Below are positions 10,553 through 21,866 of a stretch of DNA of 64,000 nt, one piece after another. Position 1 is the first letter of the stretch; every line of letters begins with the position of its first letter. The position numbers were made by a program, and so were the translations under genes. A model generated the notes under the pieces. It was not told the origin of the DNA. It saw only the letters and a program-made list of their open reading frames with translations, and ran no database searches. The stretch covers positions 325,131 to 389,130 of the forward strand of contig NZ_JAFMPS010000002.1 of NCBI RefSeq assembly GCF_020667895.1. The letters are read 5' to 3'. The DNA is from Alcanivorax sp. 1008 (GTDB lineage: Bacteria > Pseudomonadota > Gammaproteobacteria > Pseudomonadales > Alcanivoracaceae).

Positions 10553-13312
10553 TCAGTGCGCCTCATCCCAGTTGTTGCCAACCCCCGGATCCACCACCAA
10601 TGGCACATCCAGTTTTACCGCCGCTGTCATACGCGCGGAAACTTCCTTCACCAACACATCAACGTCCGCCTGTGCCACTTCAAAAACCAGTTCGTCGTGT
10701 ACCTGCATAATCATCAATGCATCAATGCCGCTTTCCCTAAGCCAACGATCCACATCAATCATGGCCCGCTTGATAATGTCGGCAGCGGTGCCCTGCATGG
10801 GCGCATTAATCGCTGTACGCTCAGCGCCCTGACGAATATTGGCATTACGTGACTGAATATCCGGCAGATACAGGCGACGCCCGAACAGGGTCTCGACATA
10901 GCCATTATCAGCAGCTTCCGCGCGGGTGCGCTCCATATAGCGCTTCACCCCGGGATACTTTTCAAAATAGCTATCCACATACTGCTGGGCCTCCTGACGG
11001 CCAATACCCAGCTGCTTGGCCAGACCGAAGGCGCTCATGCCATATATCAGGCCGAAGTTAATGGCCTTGGCATTTCGCCGCTCCAGATCAGTCACCTCAT
11101 CCACTTCTTTACCAGCGACCTCGGCAGCGGTAGCGCGGTGAATATCCAGCCCTTTGGCGAAAGCATCGAGCAGGCCTGTATCGCCGGACAGGTGCGCCAT
11201 GATGCGCAGCTCAATCTGCGAGTAATCCGCAGCAACCAGCTTGCGGCCCGGTGGCGCAACAAAAGCCTGGCGAATGCGTCGCCCTTCCTCAGAGCGCACC
11301 GGAATATTCTGCAAATTGGGATCGCTGGAAGACAGGCGCCCGGTGGCCGCCACCGCCTGGTGATAGGACGTATGCAGACGACCACTTCGCCAGCTGATCA
11401 TTTCCGGCAGCTTGTCCGTATAGGTGCTTTTCAATTTGCTAACGCTGCGGTAATCCATGATCACCTGCGGTAGCTCGTAATCCAGTGCCAACTCTTCCAG
11501 CACCGCCTCAGCGGTAGAGGGCTGGCCCTTGGGGGTCTTCTTTACTACAGGAATGCCAAGCTTGCCGTAGAGAATTTCACCAAGCTGCTTCGGCGAGCTG
11601 AGATTAAACTGTTGCCCGGCAACCTCCCAGGCTTTCTGTTCCAGCTCAATCATTTTCTTCGCCAACTCATTACTCTGGCGGCGCAACATATCCGCATCCA
11701 GTTGGCAGCCATTACGTTCGATATGGGACAGCACCGGCACCAAAGGCATATCAATTTCTCGGAACACCTTGGCTAAAGATGGCACATGCTCCAGCTTTGG
11801 CCATAGCGCCTGATGTAGCTGCAGAGTGACATCAGCATCTTCGGCCGCATAGCGGGCTGCTTCTTCGAGCCCCACCTGGTTGAAGGTGAGCTGTTTGCTA
11901 CCCTTGCCGGCAATCTCTGCAAAGGCAATGTTCTTATGGCCAAGATATTTCAGCGCCAGCGAATCCATATCATGGCGTGTGGCCACTGAATCAAGCACAT
12001 AGGATTCCAGCATGGTGTCGTACTCAACACCACGCAGGGTAATGTCATAGTTGGCCAGCACGTTCATATCATATTTGAGGTTCTGGCCGATCTTGCGATG
12101 CTGGTCGCTTTCCAATAAGGGTTTGAGTAGCGTCAGAACCTGATCACGATCAAGTTGATCAGGCGCGCCGGGATAATCATGGGCCACCGGCACATAGGCG
12201 GCCACCCCCGCTTCAATAGCAAAGGAAACACCGACCAGTTCGGCATCCATATAATTCAGGCTGGTGGTTTCCGTATCAAAAGCAAAGACATCTGCCTTCT
12301 GCAGCATGCCGATCCAGCGTTGCAGATCCGCCAGCTCTACCACGGTCTCATAGCCGTCGCGGGAAAGTTGTAGCTCAGCGACAGCAGGCGCGGCACTAAC
12401 CGGCGGCACCGTGGCAGGACGCGCTTTACCGGACTCGCTTCCCGGCACTTCGTTTAACCAGCTCTTGAACTCCAACTCCCGAAATAGCCGCTCCAGCGCT
12501 TCCCGGTCCGGCGACGCCGGGCGCAGGTCTTCCAGAGACTCTTTTAATTCACAATCCGTTTTGATGGTGGCGAGTTGATAGGACATAAATGCCATATCAC
12601 GATGCTCCGCCAGTTTCTCTGGCATTTTCTTGGCACCACGGAAATCCAGCTCAGCCACCTTATCCAGGTTGGCATAAATACTTTCCAGCGAACCCAGGCC
12701 TTGTATCAGCGCCAATGCGGTTTTTTCACCAACGCCGGGCACGCCGGGAATGTTGTCGACCTTGTCACCCATCAACGCCAGATAATCGATGATTAGCGAC
12801 GGTGGGATGCCGAACTTTTTCACCACGCCATCCGGGTCCATTACCGTATCAGTCATAGTGTTAACCAGGGTGACATGCTCATCCACCAGCTGCGCCATAT
12901 CCTTGTCGCCGGTGGAGATAATCACTGGCCGGCCTTCAGCCGCAAGACGACGAGCAAAGGTGCCGATCACATCGTCCGCCTCCACACCGTCTTCGACGAT
13001 CAGGGGCAGACCCATGGCTCGGATCAATGTGTGTAGTGGCTCGACCTGAGCACGCAGATCGTCCGGCATGGGCGGTCGATTGGCTTTGTATTGCTCGAAC
13101 ATTTCATCGCGGAAAGTTTTACCCTTGGCGTCGAAAATTACAGCCACATAATCCGGCTGATAATCCTTGAGCATGCGGCGCAACATATTTGCCACGCCGC
13201 GCACCGCACCGGTGGGCTGACCCGTGGAGGTGGTCAGTGGTGGTAACGCATGAAAGGCGCGGTATAGATAGGATGAGCCGTCAATCAGGACGACGGGCTT
13301 TTGCTCAGGCAT
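10553..13312 (-). CDS. polA: DNA polymerase I
   Basis: Replication and repair polymerase, 919 aa from ATG 13312 (an in-frame TTG lies one codon upstream). The N-terminal 5'-3' exonuclease starts [19 protein letters not shown]. The central 3'-5' exonuclease has an intact [14 protein letters not shown] ExoI motif, so proofreading is likely active. The C-terminal polymerase domain has [19 protein letters not shown] (motif A), the O-helix region [20 protein letters not shown] and [10 protein letters not shown] (motif C). Length matches the family (about 900-930 aa). Proximity of thrB and polA is also seen in Pseudomonas. Confidence 0.98.
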   Translation of the reverse strand: MPEQKPVVLIDGSSYLYRAFHALPPLTTSTGQPTGAVRGVANMLRRMLKDYQPDYVAVIFDAKGKTFRDEMFEQYKANRPPMPDDLRAQVEPLHTLIRAMGLPLIVEDGVEADDVIGTFARRLAAEGRPVIISTGDKDMAQLVDEHVTLVNTMTDTVMDPDGVVKKFGIPPSLIIDYLALMGDKVDNIPGVPGVGEKTALALIQGLGSLESIYANLDKVAELDFRGAKKMPEKLAEHRDMAFMSYQLATIKTDCELKESLEDLRPASPDREALERLFRELEFKSWLNEVPGSESGKARPATVPPVSAAPAVAELQLSRDGYETVVELADLQRWIGMLQKADVFAFDTETTSLNYMDAELVGVSFAIEAGVAAYVPVAHDYPGAPDQLDRDQVLTLLKPLLESDQHRKIGQNLKYDMNVLANYDITLRGVEYDTMLESYVLDSVATRHDMDSLALKYLGHKNIAFAEIAGKGSKQLTFNQVGLEEAARYAAEDADVTLQLHQALWPKLEHVPSLAKVFREIDMPLVPVLSHIERNGCQLDADMLRRQSNELAKKMIELEQKAWEVAGQQFNLSSPKQLGEILYGKLGIPVVKKTPKGQPSTAEAVLEELALDYELPQVIMDYRSVSKLKSTYTDKLPEMISWRSGRLHTSYHQAVAATGRLSSSDPNLQNIPVRSEEGRRIRQAFVAPPGRKLVAADYSQIELRIMAHLSGDTGLLDAFAKGLDIHRATAAEVAGKEVDEVTDLERRNAKAINFGLIYGMSAFGLAKQLGIGRQEAQQYVDSYFEKYPGVKRYMERTRAEAADNGYVETLFGRRLYLPDIQSRNANIRQGAERTAINAPMQGTAADIIKRAMIDVDRWLRESGIDALMIMQVHDELVFEVAQADVDVLVKEVSARMTAAVKLDVPLVVDPGVGNNWDEAH

Positions 13313-13333
13313 CAAGGTTTCCTGTTGGGGGGG

Positions 13334-14365
13334 TCAGAGCATCTTGCCGAAGGTGCGGCAGATTTCAAGCAAGGCGCGACGCGCTTCCGGCAGTACTCCA
13401 CCCATGCCGATAAAGCCATGAATCAAATGATCATAGTCCAGCTCGATAACATCCACACCGGCGTGACGCAAACGCTGGCCATAAGCCAACCCCTGATCGC
13501 GCAATGGATCACGTGCCACCGCAATCAGGGCCGCCGGCAAATGCTCAACGCTGGCCGCAAGCAACGGCGATGCAAGCGGGTTCTGAGCATCCTGCAAGGT
13601 GCGGTAATAATGATCACGGAACCAGTGAATCAGGCTGCGAGTCAGGCCAAGGTGCTCGGCATAACGGCTCACCGACTCATCAATCATGCGCCCATCTACC
13701 GTCGGATAAATCAGACACTGGGCAGCCGGTAATGGCAGGGTGCGCGCCAGTGCCTGCTGACAAACCACGGCAGCCAGATTACCTCCGGCGCTATCTCCCA
13801 TTACCCCCAATCGAGTCGGGTCCGCGCCCAGTGACGGTGCTTGGGCGCGGAACCACTGCCAGGCGGCAATTGAATCTTCTGCAGCGGTGGGAAATTTGTA
13901 CTCAGGACCACAGCGGTATTCAACACTGGCGAATACGGCGCCAAGACGATTACATATAAACCGGCAAAGGTTATCGTAGCCGTTAACCGAACCAATCACA
14001 TGGCCGCCACCATGAAAAAATAGCACGCCGGGACGCAATGCATCAGTGTGTCCCTCAGGCCAGTAGACCCGCACAGTGACATCACCGCCATTGCCAGCAA
14101 AATCCAAATCTTCGCTCTTGCCCACGGCCTCTCTGGGCACGTCCATCAAAGTGAATAACTCGTCATACTGACGGCGGGCCTGGGCTGGCGTCAGGCTATC
14201 CAGCTCCGGGCGCAGACCACTGGCGGACAGCAAAAGGCGCAAGCGCGCATCCAGACCAGCACGCACCTCCGGCTCAACCAGCGAAGCCGCAGCGCCGCAC
14301 AAAGGCGCCGGCAGTTTCAACAAGCTGGCAAGGGCCAGACGCTCAACCCGACTACGTAAAGACAT
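13334..14365 (-). CDS. Alpha/beta hydrolase, hormone-sensitive-lipase family esterase
   Basis: 343 aa. The oxyanion motif HGGG (FFHGGGHVIGS) and nucleophile elbow GDSAGGNLA are typical of the HSL (family IV) esterases. The acid is probably in VARDPLRDQG and the base in DHLIHGF near the C-terminus. It is cytoplasmic (no signal peptide) and likely hydrolyses short- to medium-chain esters; the substrate is unknown. The stop lies about 20 bp before polA, so co-transcription with polA is possible. Confidence 0.9.
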   Translation of the reverse strand: MSLRSRVERLALASLLKLPAPLCGAAASLVEPEVRAGLDARLRLLLSASGLRPELDSLTPAQARRQYDELFTLMDVPREAVGKSEDLDFAGNGGDVTVRVYWPEGHTDALRPGVLFFHGGGHVIGSVNGYDNLCRFICNRLGAVFASVEYRCGPEYKFPTAAEDSIAAWQWFRAQAPSLGADPTRLGVMGDSAGGNLAAVVCQQALARTLPLPAAQCLIYPTVDGRMIDESVSRYAEHLGLTRSLIHWFRDHYYRTLQDAQNPLASPLLAASVEHLPAALIAVARDPLRDQGLAYGQRLRHAGVDVIELDYDHLIHGFIGMGGVLPEARRALLEICRTFGKML

Positions 14366-14367
14366 AC

Positions 14368-15003
14368 CTAGAAAAACACCATCACACCGGCCTCGATACC
14401 GGTGACGTCCACATCTTTCCAGCCTTGGTAATTCATATATTCCAACGACAACCCAACACGTCGCGGCATATTCAGCACCGGCAGTTCAACTTTCGGCAAT
14501 TTAAGTTCTGCACCGATGCCCAGGCCCCAGGAGAAATCGAGATTCGATCGGCGCGTCACGGTGGTACTGCCACAACCGCCGATGCAGATGTCCTGCTCTG
14601 CCCTCAGCCGAACATCGGCAACACCGGCAAGGGCATGAACAAACAGTCGGTCGACCAGCGGCAACTCCACCAGCGGCACATCGAAGGGCAAACGGCCAAC
14701 AGCATAAACACCGGCAATATGATCGACATCAATCTGCAGTCGTACAGATCCCGGCAGGCGCTGGGTTTCATGCCACAAACCACGAGCAAGACGCACTTCG
14801 GCACCAAAGTTCTGGTCCACCATGCCACCCATGCGAACGCTGAAACCACCCTGACTCTGGTCGACCTGACCCCCCTGCACATTGGTCATCATGATATTGG
14901 TAGCGACATAGGAGTTCGGTGCATCACGGTATACGGCAATCTCGGCGGTCGCCGCCGAACACAGCCCGACCAGTAGCACCGGAAAAATGTGATAACCCCT
15001 CAT
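14368..15003 (-). CDS. Outer-membrane beta-barrel protein
   Basis: 211 aa with a signal peptide (cleavage likely after CSAATA, about residue 20), alternating amphipathic strands and a C-terminal aromatic ending (GVMVFF) typical of outer-membrane insertion. It contains a Cys-Gly loop (DICIGGCG) between strands. It resembles the general OmpA/OmpW-like small barrel class; the function is unknown. It ends two bases from the start of the esterase gene. Confidence 0.75.
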   Translation of the reverse strand: MRGYHIFPVLLVGLCSAATAEIAVYRDAPNSYVATNIMMTNVQGGQVDQSQGGFSVRMGGMVDQNFGAEVRLARGLWHETQRLPGSVRLQIDVDHIAGVYAVGRLPFDVPLVELPLVDRLFVHALAGVADVRLRAEQDICIGGCGSTTVTRRSNLDFSWGLGIGAELKLPKVELPVLNMPRRVGLSLEYMNYQGWKDVDVTGIEAGVMVFF

Positions 15004-15123
15004 GGTGACTCCTTATTGTTGTTTTTCTAGCCGCCCACGGCGACCTGCAGTTCCGCGCCAGTGGGCAAGTATACGCCAGCGGGCGGCTGAGGAAAGGCCG
15101 GGCGACCTGTTAGACTGCTGGCC

Positions 15124-16038
15124 ATGAGCGTATTTACTCCGATCACCGAAACCGAGCTGTCTGAGCTACTCGAAGAGGCCGGGTTGCAGCTGCTCGCCTT
15201 TCGTCCGGCCAGTGCCGGAATCGAGAACAGCAACTACCTGATTGACGCCAACGACAACACTGGCATGCGCGCCGATGTGGTGCTGACCCTGTTCGAGCGA
15301 CTGCCCGCCACGGCCCTGCCCTGGTATGCGGAAGTGCTCGCCCGGGCGGCGGCCGTCGGATTGCCGGTGCCCTGCCCGCTGGCCCATCCGCGCGGCACGA
15401 TATTCAGCATGGCCGGCAAACCGGCCATGCTGGTGCCTCGTCTACCGGGCCATCATCTTGATCAGCCTGAGCCACGGCACTGCCGGCAAATAGGTGTCGC
15501 GCTGGCGCAACTGCACGGCATTCAGATCAGTAACCCGGCACCCCAGGGAGATGAGCGCAGCCTGCTTGCAGCACGCCTGAATGAACTGGAAGAAGGAGAG
15601 GAAAAGACCCACGCCAGAGAACATATTGATCACTGGCTAAACACCGGCGGCCCCCGAGTGCTAGTCCACGCGGATCTGTTCCGCGACAACGCCCTGTTTA
15701 AGAATGACCAGCTAACCGGGCTGCTCGATTTCTACAATGCCTGCCATGATCACCCGGTCTACGACCTGGCCGTGGCCATCAACGACTGGTGCGTCGATAC
15801 CCACGGAAAACCATTACCAGAACATGAGCAGGCCATGCTTCATGGCTATCAAAGTGTGCGAACACTCACTTCTGAGGAGCTGGCGTTACTCCCGGAGGCA
15901 CTCACCATCGCTGCCCTGCGCTTCTGGCTGTCACGACTTGCCGGCCAGCAACAAAGCGCCATTGCGGGTCAGGGAAGCAAGGACCCGGAGGAATTCGCCC
16001 GCCTTTATCGACTGCGGCGGCAGGCGCTATCTGGCTAG
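15124..16038 (+). CDS. thrB: Homoserine kinase (ThrB type II)
   Basis: ATP-dependent phosphorylation of homoserine in threonine synthesis, 304 aa. This is the aminoglycoside-phosphotransferase-fold type found in pseudomonads, not the GHMP type. Visible features: ASAGIENSNYLIDA (N-lobe), VLTLFERLPATALPWY, the catalytic loop VLVHADLFRDNALF and the Mg-binding LLDFYNACHDHPVYDLAVAI (about residues 199-218). Position near polA matches Pseudomonas gene order. Confidence 0.93.
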   Translation: MSVFTPITETELSELLEEAGLQLLAFRPASAGIENSNYLIDANDNTGMRADVVLTLFERLPATALPWYAEVLARAAAVGLPVPCPLAHPRGTIFSMAGKPAMLVPRLPGHHLDQPEPRHCRQIGVALAQLHGIQISNPAPQGDERSLLAARLNELEEGEEKTHAREHIDHWLNTGGPRVLVHADLFRDNALFKNDQLTGLLDFYNACHDHPVYDLAVAINDWCVDTHGKPLPEHEQAMLHGYQSVRTLTSEELALLPEALTIAALRFWLSRLAGQQQSAIAGQGSKDPEEFARLYRLRRQALSG

Positions 16039-16046
16039 AACCATGC

Positions 16047-16577
16047 TTACCGGGGCAATCCCGGCAGAAACACCTCGGCCACCAGCAGCGGCATGGCGCG
16101 CTTGATAAACAGGGACTGACGTCCCCAGCAAGACTCACTAACCGGCAGCGGCAAGCGCGACTGCGGCACCTGCGCCGCCCACACTGCCCGCCGGGTGGCG
16201 CGGGGCAGCTTGAACAGCTCAGCCCCAAGAGAACGGCGCGCCAGATGGCCCAACACCCGATTGGCCCCGCTAATCGATCGCAGTGGCAGAACGCTGCGGG
16301 CGAACACCACCGGCTGCCCATCAACCCGCAATAGCACCTCGCGAATCAGCGCCCAGCGCCCCATGGGCAATCCCAGCAGCATGGCTTCCACCGCCGTGGG
16401 CCGACTAATCTTTTGATACAGCGGCTCGACGCTGAACTGGCCATGGCCCTGCAGCCGGCGGGTCAGCGAACCACCCTCCGCAAGCCAACTACGCAGCGGA
16501 TCTGGCGGCCGCACACGGGCCAGCGGCTGCCACATCAGCTCGGCATCTAGAAACGGCGAAGGACTGGCAGTTTTCAC
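16047..16577 (-). CDS. ubiC: Chorismate pyruvate-lyase
   Basis: Makes 4-hydroxybenzoate for ubiquinone. UbiA, the next enzyme, is encoded at 26076. About 176 aa from GTG 16577, chosen because GGAG sits five bases upstream and the resulting length fits the family (165-190 aa). The frame is open to 16685. Motifs: WLAEGGSLTRRLQ near the N-terminus, WALIREVLLRVDGQPVVFAR in the middle, and LGAELF followed by WGRQSLF. The catalytic pocket Arg and Glu are present in R-E-V-L-L and in the terminal VAEVFLPG. Confidence 0.88.
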   Translation of the reverse strand: MKTASPSPFLDAELMWQPLARVRPPDPLRSWLAEGGSLTRRLQGHGQFSVEPLYQKISRPTAVEAMLLGLPMGRWALIREVLLRVDGQPVVFARSVLPLRSISGANRVLGHLARRSLGAELFKLPRATRRAVWAAQVPQSRLPLPVSESCWGRQSLFIKRAMPLLVAEVFLPGLPR

Positions 16578-16780
16578 GTTATCTCCATCAAACAGCGCCG
16601 GCACTATGCGCAATGCCCCCGTCCTTGGCAATCCACACAGACCATAAAGAACACTGGAATTGCAGGCAAAATGCCCTGCTGTCATTGATTTTTGTCGCCC
16701 GCATGGCTAGGTTAGCCAGCCCTGAAGATTCCACCGGCCGATGTCAGCATCAGCCGCGCGCCAAGCCTGAGAGGTAGAAC

Positions 16781-16945
16781 ATGAGAAAGTGGGAATGTGT
16801 GGTCTGCGGCTTTATCTATGACGAGGCCGAGGGCCTGCCGGAAGAAGGCATCGCGCCGGGCACTGCCTGGGAAGACGTACCGGAAGACTGGGTCTGCCCG
16901 GACTGTGGCGTCTCAAAGGACGACTTCGAGATGGTCGAAATCTAA
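16781..16945 (+). CDS. rubA: Rubredoxin
   Basis: 54-aa one-iron electron carrier. Four Cys ligands are C6 and C9 (CVVCG) and C39 and C42 (CPDCG), with conserved aromatics W4, Y13 and W37. This is the AlkG2-like single-domain type that passes electrons from rubredoxin reductase to alkane hydroxylases. GAGGTAGAAC precedes the ATG. It is followed by a hairpin and then rubB. Such pairs serve AlkB-type and other alkane monooxygenases, none of which is in this window. Confidence 0.97.
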   Translation: MRKWECVVCGFIYDEAEGLPEEGIAPGTAWEDVPEDWVCPDCGVSKDDFEMVEI

Positions 16946-16958
16946 GGGCCAGTGAGAT

Positions 16959-16980
16959 GGGGCGCAAGGCGCCCCTTCTT
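16959..16980 (+). terminator. Hairpin between rubA and rubB
   Basis: GGGGCGC and GCGCCCC pair over a 3-nt loop, followed by TTCTTT. It probably acts as a partial terminator that gives more rubA than rubB transcript. Confidence 0.6.
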
Positions 16981-17018
16981 TCGTCCGCGATCTGCTTTTC
17001 CTGCACCGGGGATCCATC

Positions 17019-18164
17019 ATGCAACCGATTATTGTCATTGGTACCGGCCTGGCCGGCTTTAACCTGATCAAAGAGCTGCGCAAGCTCGACAAGACCACCC
17101 CGGTGATCATGCTCACCAGCGACGATGGCCGTAATTACTCCAAGCCGATGCTGTCCAATGGCTTTGCCAAACAGAAGGATGCTGACGCACTGGCCATGGC
17201 CAGCGCCGAGCAGACCTCTGCACAGCTGGATGTGACCATCCGCACGGGCGTTAGCGTCACGGCCATTGATACAGCGGCCAAGCAGGTGGAATTCGGTGCC
17301 GAAAAGATCGGTTACAGCAAGCTGGTACTGGCACTGGGCGCTGATGTATTCCGCCCGCCGATGACCGGTGATGCTCTGGATCAGGTTTACACCGTTAACG
17401 ACCTGATGGATTACGCTCGCTTCGGCAAGGCCGTGGCCGGCAAAAAGAAAGTGCTGATTATTGGCGGCGGTCTGATTGGCTGTGAGTTTGCCAATGACCT
17501 GCTTGCCGGTGGCTTTGAGGTGGAACTAATAGAGCCAATGGGTCGCTGCCTGCCAACCCTGCTGCCGGAGCCAGCATCGCGCGCGGTACAACAGGGACTG
17601 GAGGCCGCCGGCGTCAAATTCCACTTCGGCCCCTTTGCTCAAACCTGTAATCACAGCGGCGACGGGGTGCTGGTAGGTCTTTCTGACGGCAATGAAGTGC
17701 AGGCTGATATCGTCCTGCAGGCGGTCGGTCTGCGCCCACGTATTGCGCTGGCCTCCACCGCCGGCATCAACGTTGACCGTGGCATCGTTGTCGACCGTCT
17801 GCTGCAAACCAGCGCCGCCGATGTCTACGCACTAGGCGACTGCGCCGAAGTGGAAGGCCTGGTGCTGCCCTACATCCTGCCGCTGATGTCTGCCTCCAGA
17901 GCGCTGGCCAAAACACTGGCTGGTGAGCCAACCCCGGTGGCCTATGGCGTTATGCCGGTTTCTATCAAAACCCCGGCTTGTCCAACGGTTGTCTGCCCAC
18001 CGGCACCGCAAGCCAAAGGCGAGTGGCACTGTGAAGGCGAAGGCCTGAACAGCAAGTGTCTGTTCCGCGGTGACGATGGCACCCTGCTTGGCTATGCCCT
18101 GACCGGTGACGCCTGCAGTGAGAAACAGGCCTTGAATAAACAGCTGCCGCCACTACTCAGCTAA
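17019..18164 (+). CDS. rubB: Rubredoxin-NAD(+) reductase
   Basis: FAD-dependent reductase, 381 aa. The N-terminal FAD dinucleotide fold is IVIGTGLAGFNLIKEL. The second NAD fold is VLIIGGGLIGCEFANDL (about residues 144-160). The FAD-binding ADVYALGDCAEVEG lies near residue 270. It transfers electrons from NADH to RubA for alkane hydroxylation. It lies 73 bp downstream of rubA with a hairpin between. Length and C-terminal CLFRGDDGTLLGYALTG fit AlkT-like single-domain reductases. Confidence 0.96.
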   Translation: MQPIIVIGTGLAGFNLIKELRKLDKTTPVIMLTSDDGRNYSKPMLSNGFAKQKDADALAMASAEQTSAQLDVTIRTGVSVTAIDTAAKQVEFGAEKIGYSKLVLALGADVFRPPMTGDALDQVYTVNDLMDYARFGKAVAGKKKVLIIGGGLIGCEFANDLLAGGFEVELIEPMGRCLPTLLPEPASRAVQQGLEAAGVKFHFGPFAQTCNHSGDGVLVGLSDGNEVQADIVLQAVGLRPRIALASTAGINVDRGIVVDRLLQTSAADVYALGDCAEVEGLVLPYILPLMSASRALAKTLAGEPTPVAYGVMPVSIKTPACPTVVCPPAPQAKGEWHCEGEGLNSKCLFRGDDGTLLGYALTGDACSEKQALNKQLPPLLS

Positions 18165-18284
18165 TACCCGAACAGATCAGGAGAGCCATAAGGCGCTCCG
18201 CTTACGCTTTCTTCAGGCAGCACGATGGCGTAGCCTTTGCTGTATAACTGCTATGCCCCCGGGCAATTTTGTTGAGGACAACAA

Positions 18285-18662
18285 ATGAAGTTTTGGCTGA
18301 TTCTGCTTATTCTCGGTTGGAGAATGCGCTGGCTGGCATGGCGTAATGAAGAGTTCCGCAGCAAGCTGGCAGGCAAGGACATGGTGATGCAATGGCGCAC
18401 CCGAGTTGGCCCACCGGCGCGCTCTTTTCACTTTTTGCCTGATCGTATTATCCCCCGCCACGGCCTGCACCCCACACCCACCGTGACGCTCAGCTTTGAA
18501 GATGCTTCCTATGCGGTAGATACCCTGATGCAGGCGGGCAAAAATCAGATGGTCTTTATGCAGGGCATGCAGGAAGGCAAGATCAAGATCGAAGGTGATG
18601 CATCTCAACTGATGTGGTTTATGACGCTGATGAAGTATTTGGCGCCGAAAAAGAAAAAATGA
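18285..18662 (+). CDS. SCP2-like sterol-carrier domain protein
   Basis: 125 aa. The hydrophobic N-terminal helix is followed by an SCP2-type segment: TVTLSFEDASYAVDTLM, then GKIKIEGDASQLMWFMTLMK. SCP2 domains bind lipids or acyl-CoA in a hydrophobic groove. The assignment rests on pattern only. The stop overlaps the ATG of arfB (ATGA), so the two are translationally coupled, although no functional link is known. Confidence 0.6.
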   Translation: MKFWLILLILGWRMRWLAWRNEEFRSKLAGKDMVMQWRTRVGPPARSFHFLPDRIIPRHGLHPTPTVTLSFEDASYAVDTLMQAGKNQMVFMQGMQEGKIKIEGDASQLMWFMTLMKYLAPKKKK

Positions 18663-19081
18663 TTGCCGCACTGGTTATCACGCCCACCCTGTCCGTACCG
18701 GACAATGAAATTCAGCTTGAAGCCATTCGTGCACAAGGAGCTGGAGGCCAGAACGTCAACAAGGTCTCCAGCGCTGTCCATCTGCGTTTTGATATTCACG
18801 CATCGTCATTGCCAGAGCTTTACAAAGAACGATTGCTGGCACTAAAAGACAGCCGCATTACCGATGACGGCGTTATTGTTATCAAGGCGCAGCAATTTCG
18901 CACCCAACTAAAAAACCGCGATGATGGCCGCAGTCGCCTTGCAGAGTTAATCCGCTCGGTTACCGTGGAAAAGAAGCCACGCCGCGCCACCAGACCATCA
19001 AGGTCCTCTCAAGCCAAGCGCGTAGAAAGCAAAAAGAAACAGGGGCAGACCAAAGCACTACGCCGTCGCGTGGACCTCTGA
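18659..19081 (+). CDS. arfB: Alternative ribosome-rescue peptidyl-tRNA hydrolase ArfB
   Basis: 140 aa from ATG 18659, overlapping the preceding stop. It has the release-factor catalytic GGQ motif (RAQGAGGQNVNKVSSAV, GGQ at 29-31) and the long basic C-terminal tail (RATRPSRSSQAKRVESKK) that enters the mRNA channel of stalled ribosomes. It hydrolyses peptidyl-tRNA on ribosomes stalled at broken mRNA. The absence of a stop-codon-recognition domain and the length separate it from RF1/RF2. It is convergent with the Hen1-like gene, with six bases between the stops. Confidence 0.95.
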   Translation: MIAALVITPTLSVPDNEIQLEAIRAQGAGGQNVNKVSSAVHLRFDIHASSLPELYKERLLALKDSRITDDGVIVIKAQQFRTQLKNRDDGRSRLAELIRSVTVEKKPRRATRPSRSSQAKRVESKKKQGQTKALRRRVDL

Positions 19082-19087
19082 TTCCCG

Positions 19088-19735
19088 TCAGGAAACTCCT
19101 TTCTGGTGCAGACTGAACAGGGCGGTTTGCGTAGGCTGGCCCGCTTCCGGATGATGCTCGCCGATACCACCGAACATGACCTTATAGCCTTGCCGTCCTG
19201 CCACCCCATTGGCCCAGCGACGAAACTTTATGCGATCCCACTCAAACTTGTGATCCGGCTCGCGCATTTCATTTGGCGCCATATTAAACAGCGGGTTGTA
19301 CTCCCGGTTTGGTGTGGTCATAAAAAGAACCTGCGGCCGATACTGACCAAACACAATATCCTCTACTAACGACAACATTGCCGGCGGCACATGCTCAATG
19401 GTTTCCACCATCGCCGCCGCATCGAACCCGGCCAGCAATTCATTTGATTCTGTGTAAGAGCCGGCCAGCAACTGCAATCGCAGCGAATCGCCATTTAGAT
19501 GGTGCGCCAGCATCTGCCGCGCCTCCGCCAGACGTAGCAACGACTGCTCAAGGCCAACAACCTGCTCGAACTGTGGCTCCGCCAATAATCGATATAGCAA
19601 AGCACCGGCACCGCAACCAAGATCCAGCACTCGCCGGGCGCCGCTGGCCTTCAAAGTGGCGCATACCTTATCCAGCCGCTCTTCATGCAGGCCGGTCATT
19701 TCATTCATCACTGGCGTGCTCTCCCCTATCGCCAC
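19088..19735 (-). CDS. Single-domain Hen1-like 3'-terminal RNA ribose 2'-O-methyltransferase
   Basis: SAM-dependent methyltransferase, up to 215 aa. Motif I is VLDLGCGAGAL (36-46). It carries the Hen1 metal-site pattern: E111, E114 and H115 in ETIEH and a second His, H162, in EPDHKFEW, plus TTPNREYN (140-147). In HEN1/bacterial Hen1 these residues bind Mn2+ and the terminal ribose, and the enzyme protects RNA 3' ends. Bacterial Hen1 normally has an extra N-terminal domain and a Pnkp partner; neither is here. The first possible start is a GTG at 19735; GTG/ATG at residues 9-10, downstream of GGGGAG, is equally plausible. The RNA target is unknown. Confidence 0.8.
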   Translation of the reverse strand: MAIGESTPVMNEMTGLHEERLDKVCATLKASGARRVLDLGCGAGALLYRLLAEPQFEQVVGLEQSLLRLAEARQMLAHHLNGDSLRLQLLAGSYTESNELLAGFDAAAMVETIEHVPPAMLSLVEDIVFGQYRPQVLFMTTPNREYNPLFNMAPNEMREPDHKFEWDRIKFRRWANGVAGRQGYKVMFGGIGEHHPEAGQPTQTALFSLHQKGVS

Positions 19736-19885
19736 AATTCATCTTACCGATAGCGCTGATCGCTCAACAGCCATCAGAGACGCCACTACACTTGCGCCAT
19801 CACCTCTCAGGTGCAAGCATCTGCCCACATTCACACCGATCTGCCGCGATCCGTTGATAATGCATCACCCATTGCGCACGCCTGA

Positions 19886-21010
<1,125 letters not shown>

Positions 21011-21023
21011 GGCAGTAACGGTA

Positions 21024-21854
21024 ATGGAAAAGATTGAAGATCACGCCTGCTTCGGCGGCAGTCAGCAGGTTTGGCAGCACGATTCTGCAGCGCTTGGTTG
21101 CAGCATGCGTTTTTCCGTTTATCTGCCACCACAGGCACAAAACGGAAAATGCCCAACCCTGTACTGGCTATCTGGTCTCACCTGCAACGAGCAGAACTTT
21201 ATCACCAAGGCTGGCGCCCAGCGTTATGCCGCGGAACACGGCGTGGTAATTATTGCGCCGGATACCAGCCCCCGTGGTGATGATATTGCCAACGACGATG
21301 GTTACGATCTCGGTCAAGGCGCTGGCTTTTATATCAATGCCACGCAATCGCCTTGGGCAGCGCACTTTCGCATGTACGACTACATCGTTGATGAGCTACC
21401 CGGATTAGTTGAAGCAAACTTTCCGGTAACTTCAGCGCGTTCTATTTCCGGCCACTCCATGGGCGGCCATGGCGCTTTGATGATTGCCCTGAAAAATCCC
21501 GGTCGCTATTGCAGCGTTTCCGCTTTTTCACCGATCGTGGCGCCGAGCCAGGTACCCTGGGGCGAAAAGGCGTTCACGGCTTATCTGGGCGATGATCACG
21601 ACAACTGGCTTCAATGGGATAGCTGCGCGCTTATTGCCAGCGCCGCCGAGAAACTGCCGTTGCTGGTGGATCAGGGCGATGCGGATGACTTTCTTGCTAA
21701 CCAGCTGAAGCCGGAGTTGTTGCAGCAGGCCTGCGATAAAGCCGGTCACCCGCTGACGCTACGCATGCAACCGGGCTATGACCATAGCTATTACTTTATC
21801 GCCAGTTTTATTGGTGAGCATATGGCTCACCATGCCAAGGCAATGAAAAGTTAA
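21024..21854 (+). CDS. fghA: S-formylglutathione hydrolase
   Basis: Releases formate and glutathione from S-formylglutathione, 276 aa. Esterase D family: [18 protein letters not shown] near the N-terminus, nucleophile elbow [11 protein letters not shown], acid in DQGDADDFL, and the base in [10 protein letters not shown]. It forms an operon with adhC. Confidence 0.97.
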   Translation: MEKIEDHACFGGSQQVWQHDSAALGCSMRFSVYLPPQAQNGKCPTLYWLSGLTCNEQNFITKAGAQRYAAEHGVVIIAPDTSPRGDDIANDDGYDLGQGAGFYINATQSPWAAHFRMYDYIVDELPGLVEANFPVTSARSISGHSMGGHGALMIALKNPGRYCSVSAFSPIVAPSQVPWGEKAFTAYLGDDHDNWLQWDSCALIASAAEKLPLLVDQGDADDFLANQLKPELLQQACDKAGHPLTLRMQPGYDHSYYFIASFIGEHMAHHAKAMKS

Positions 21855-21866
21855 AACCTGCTTTAA

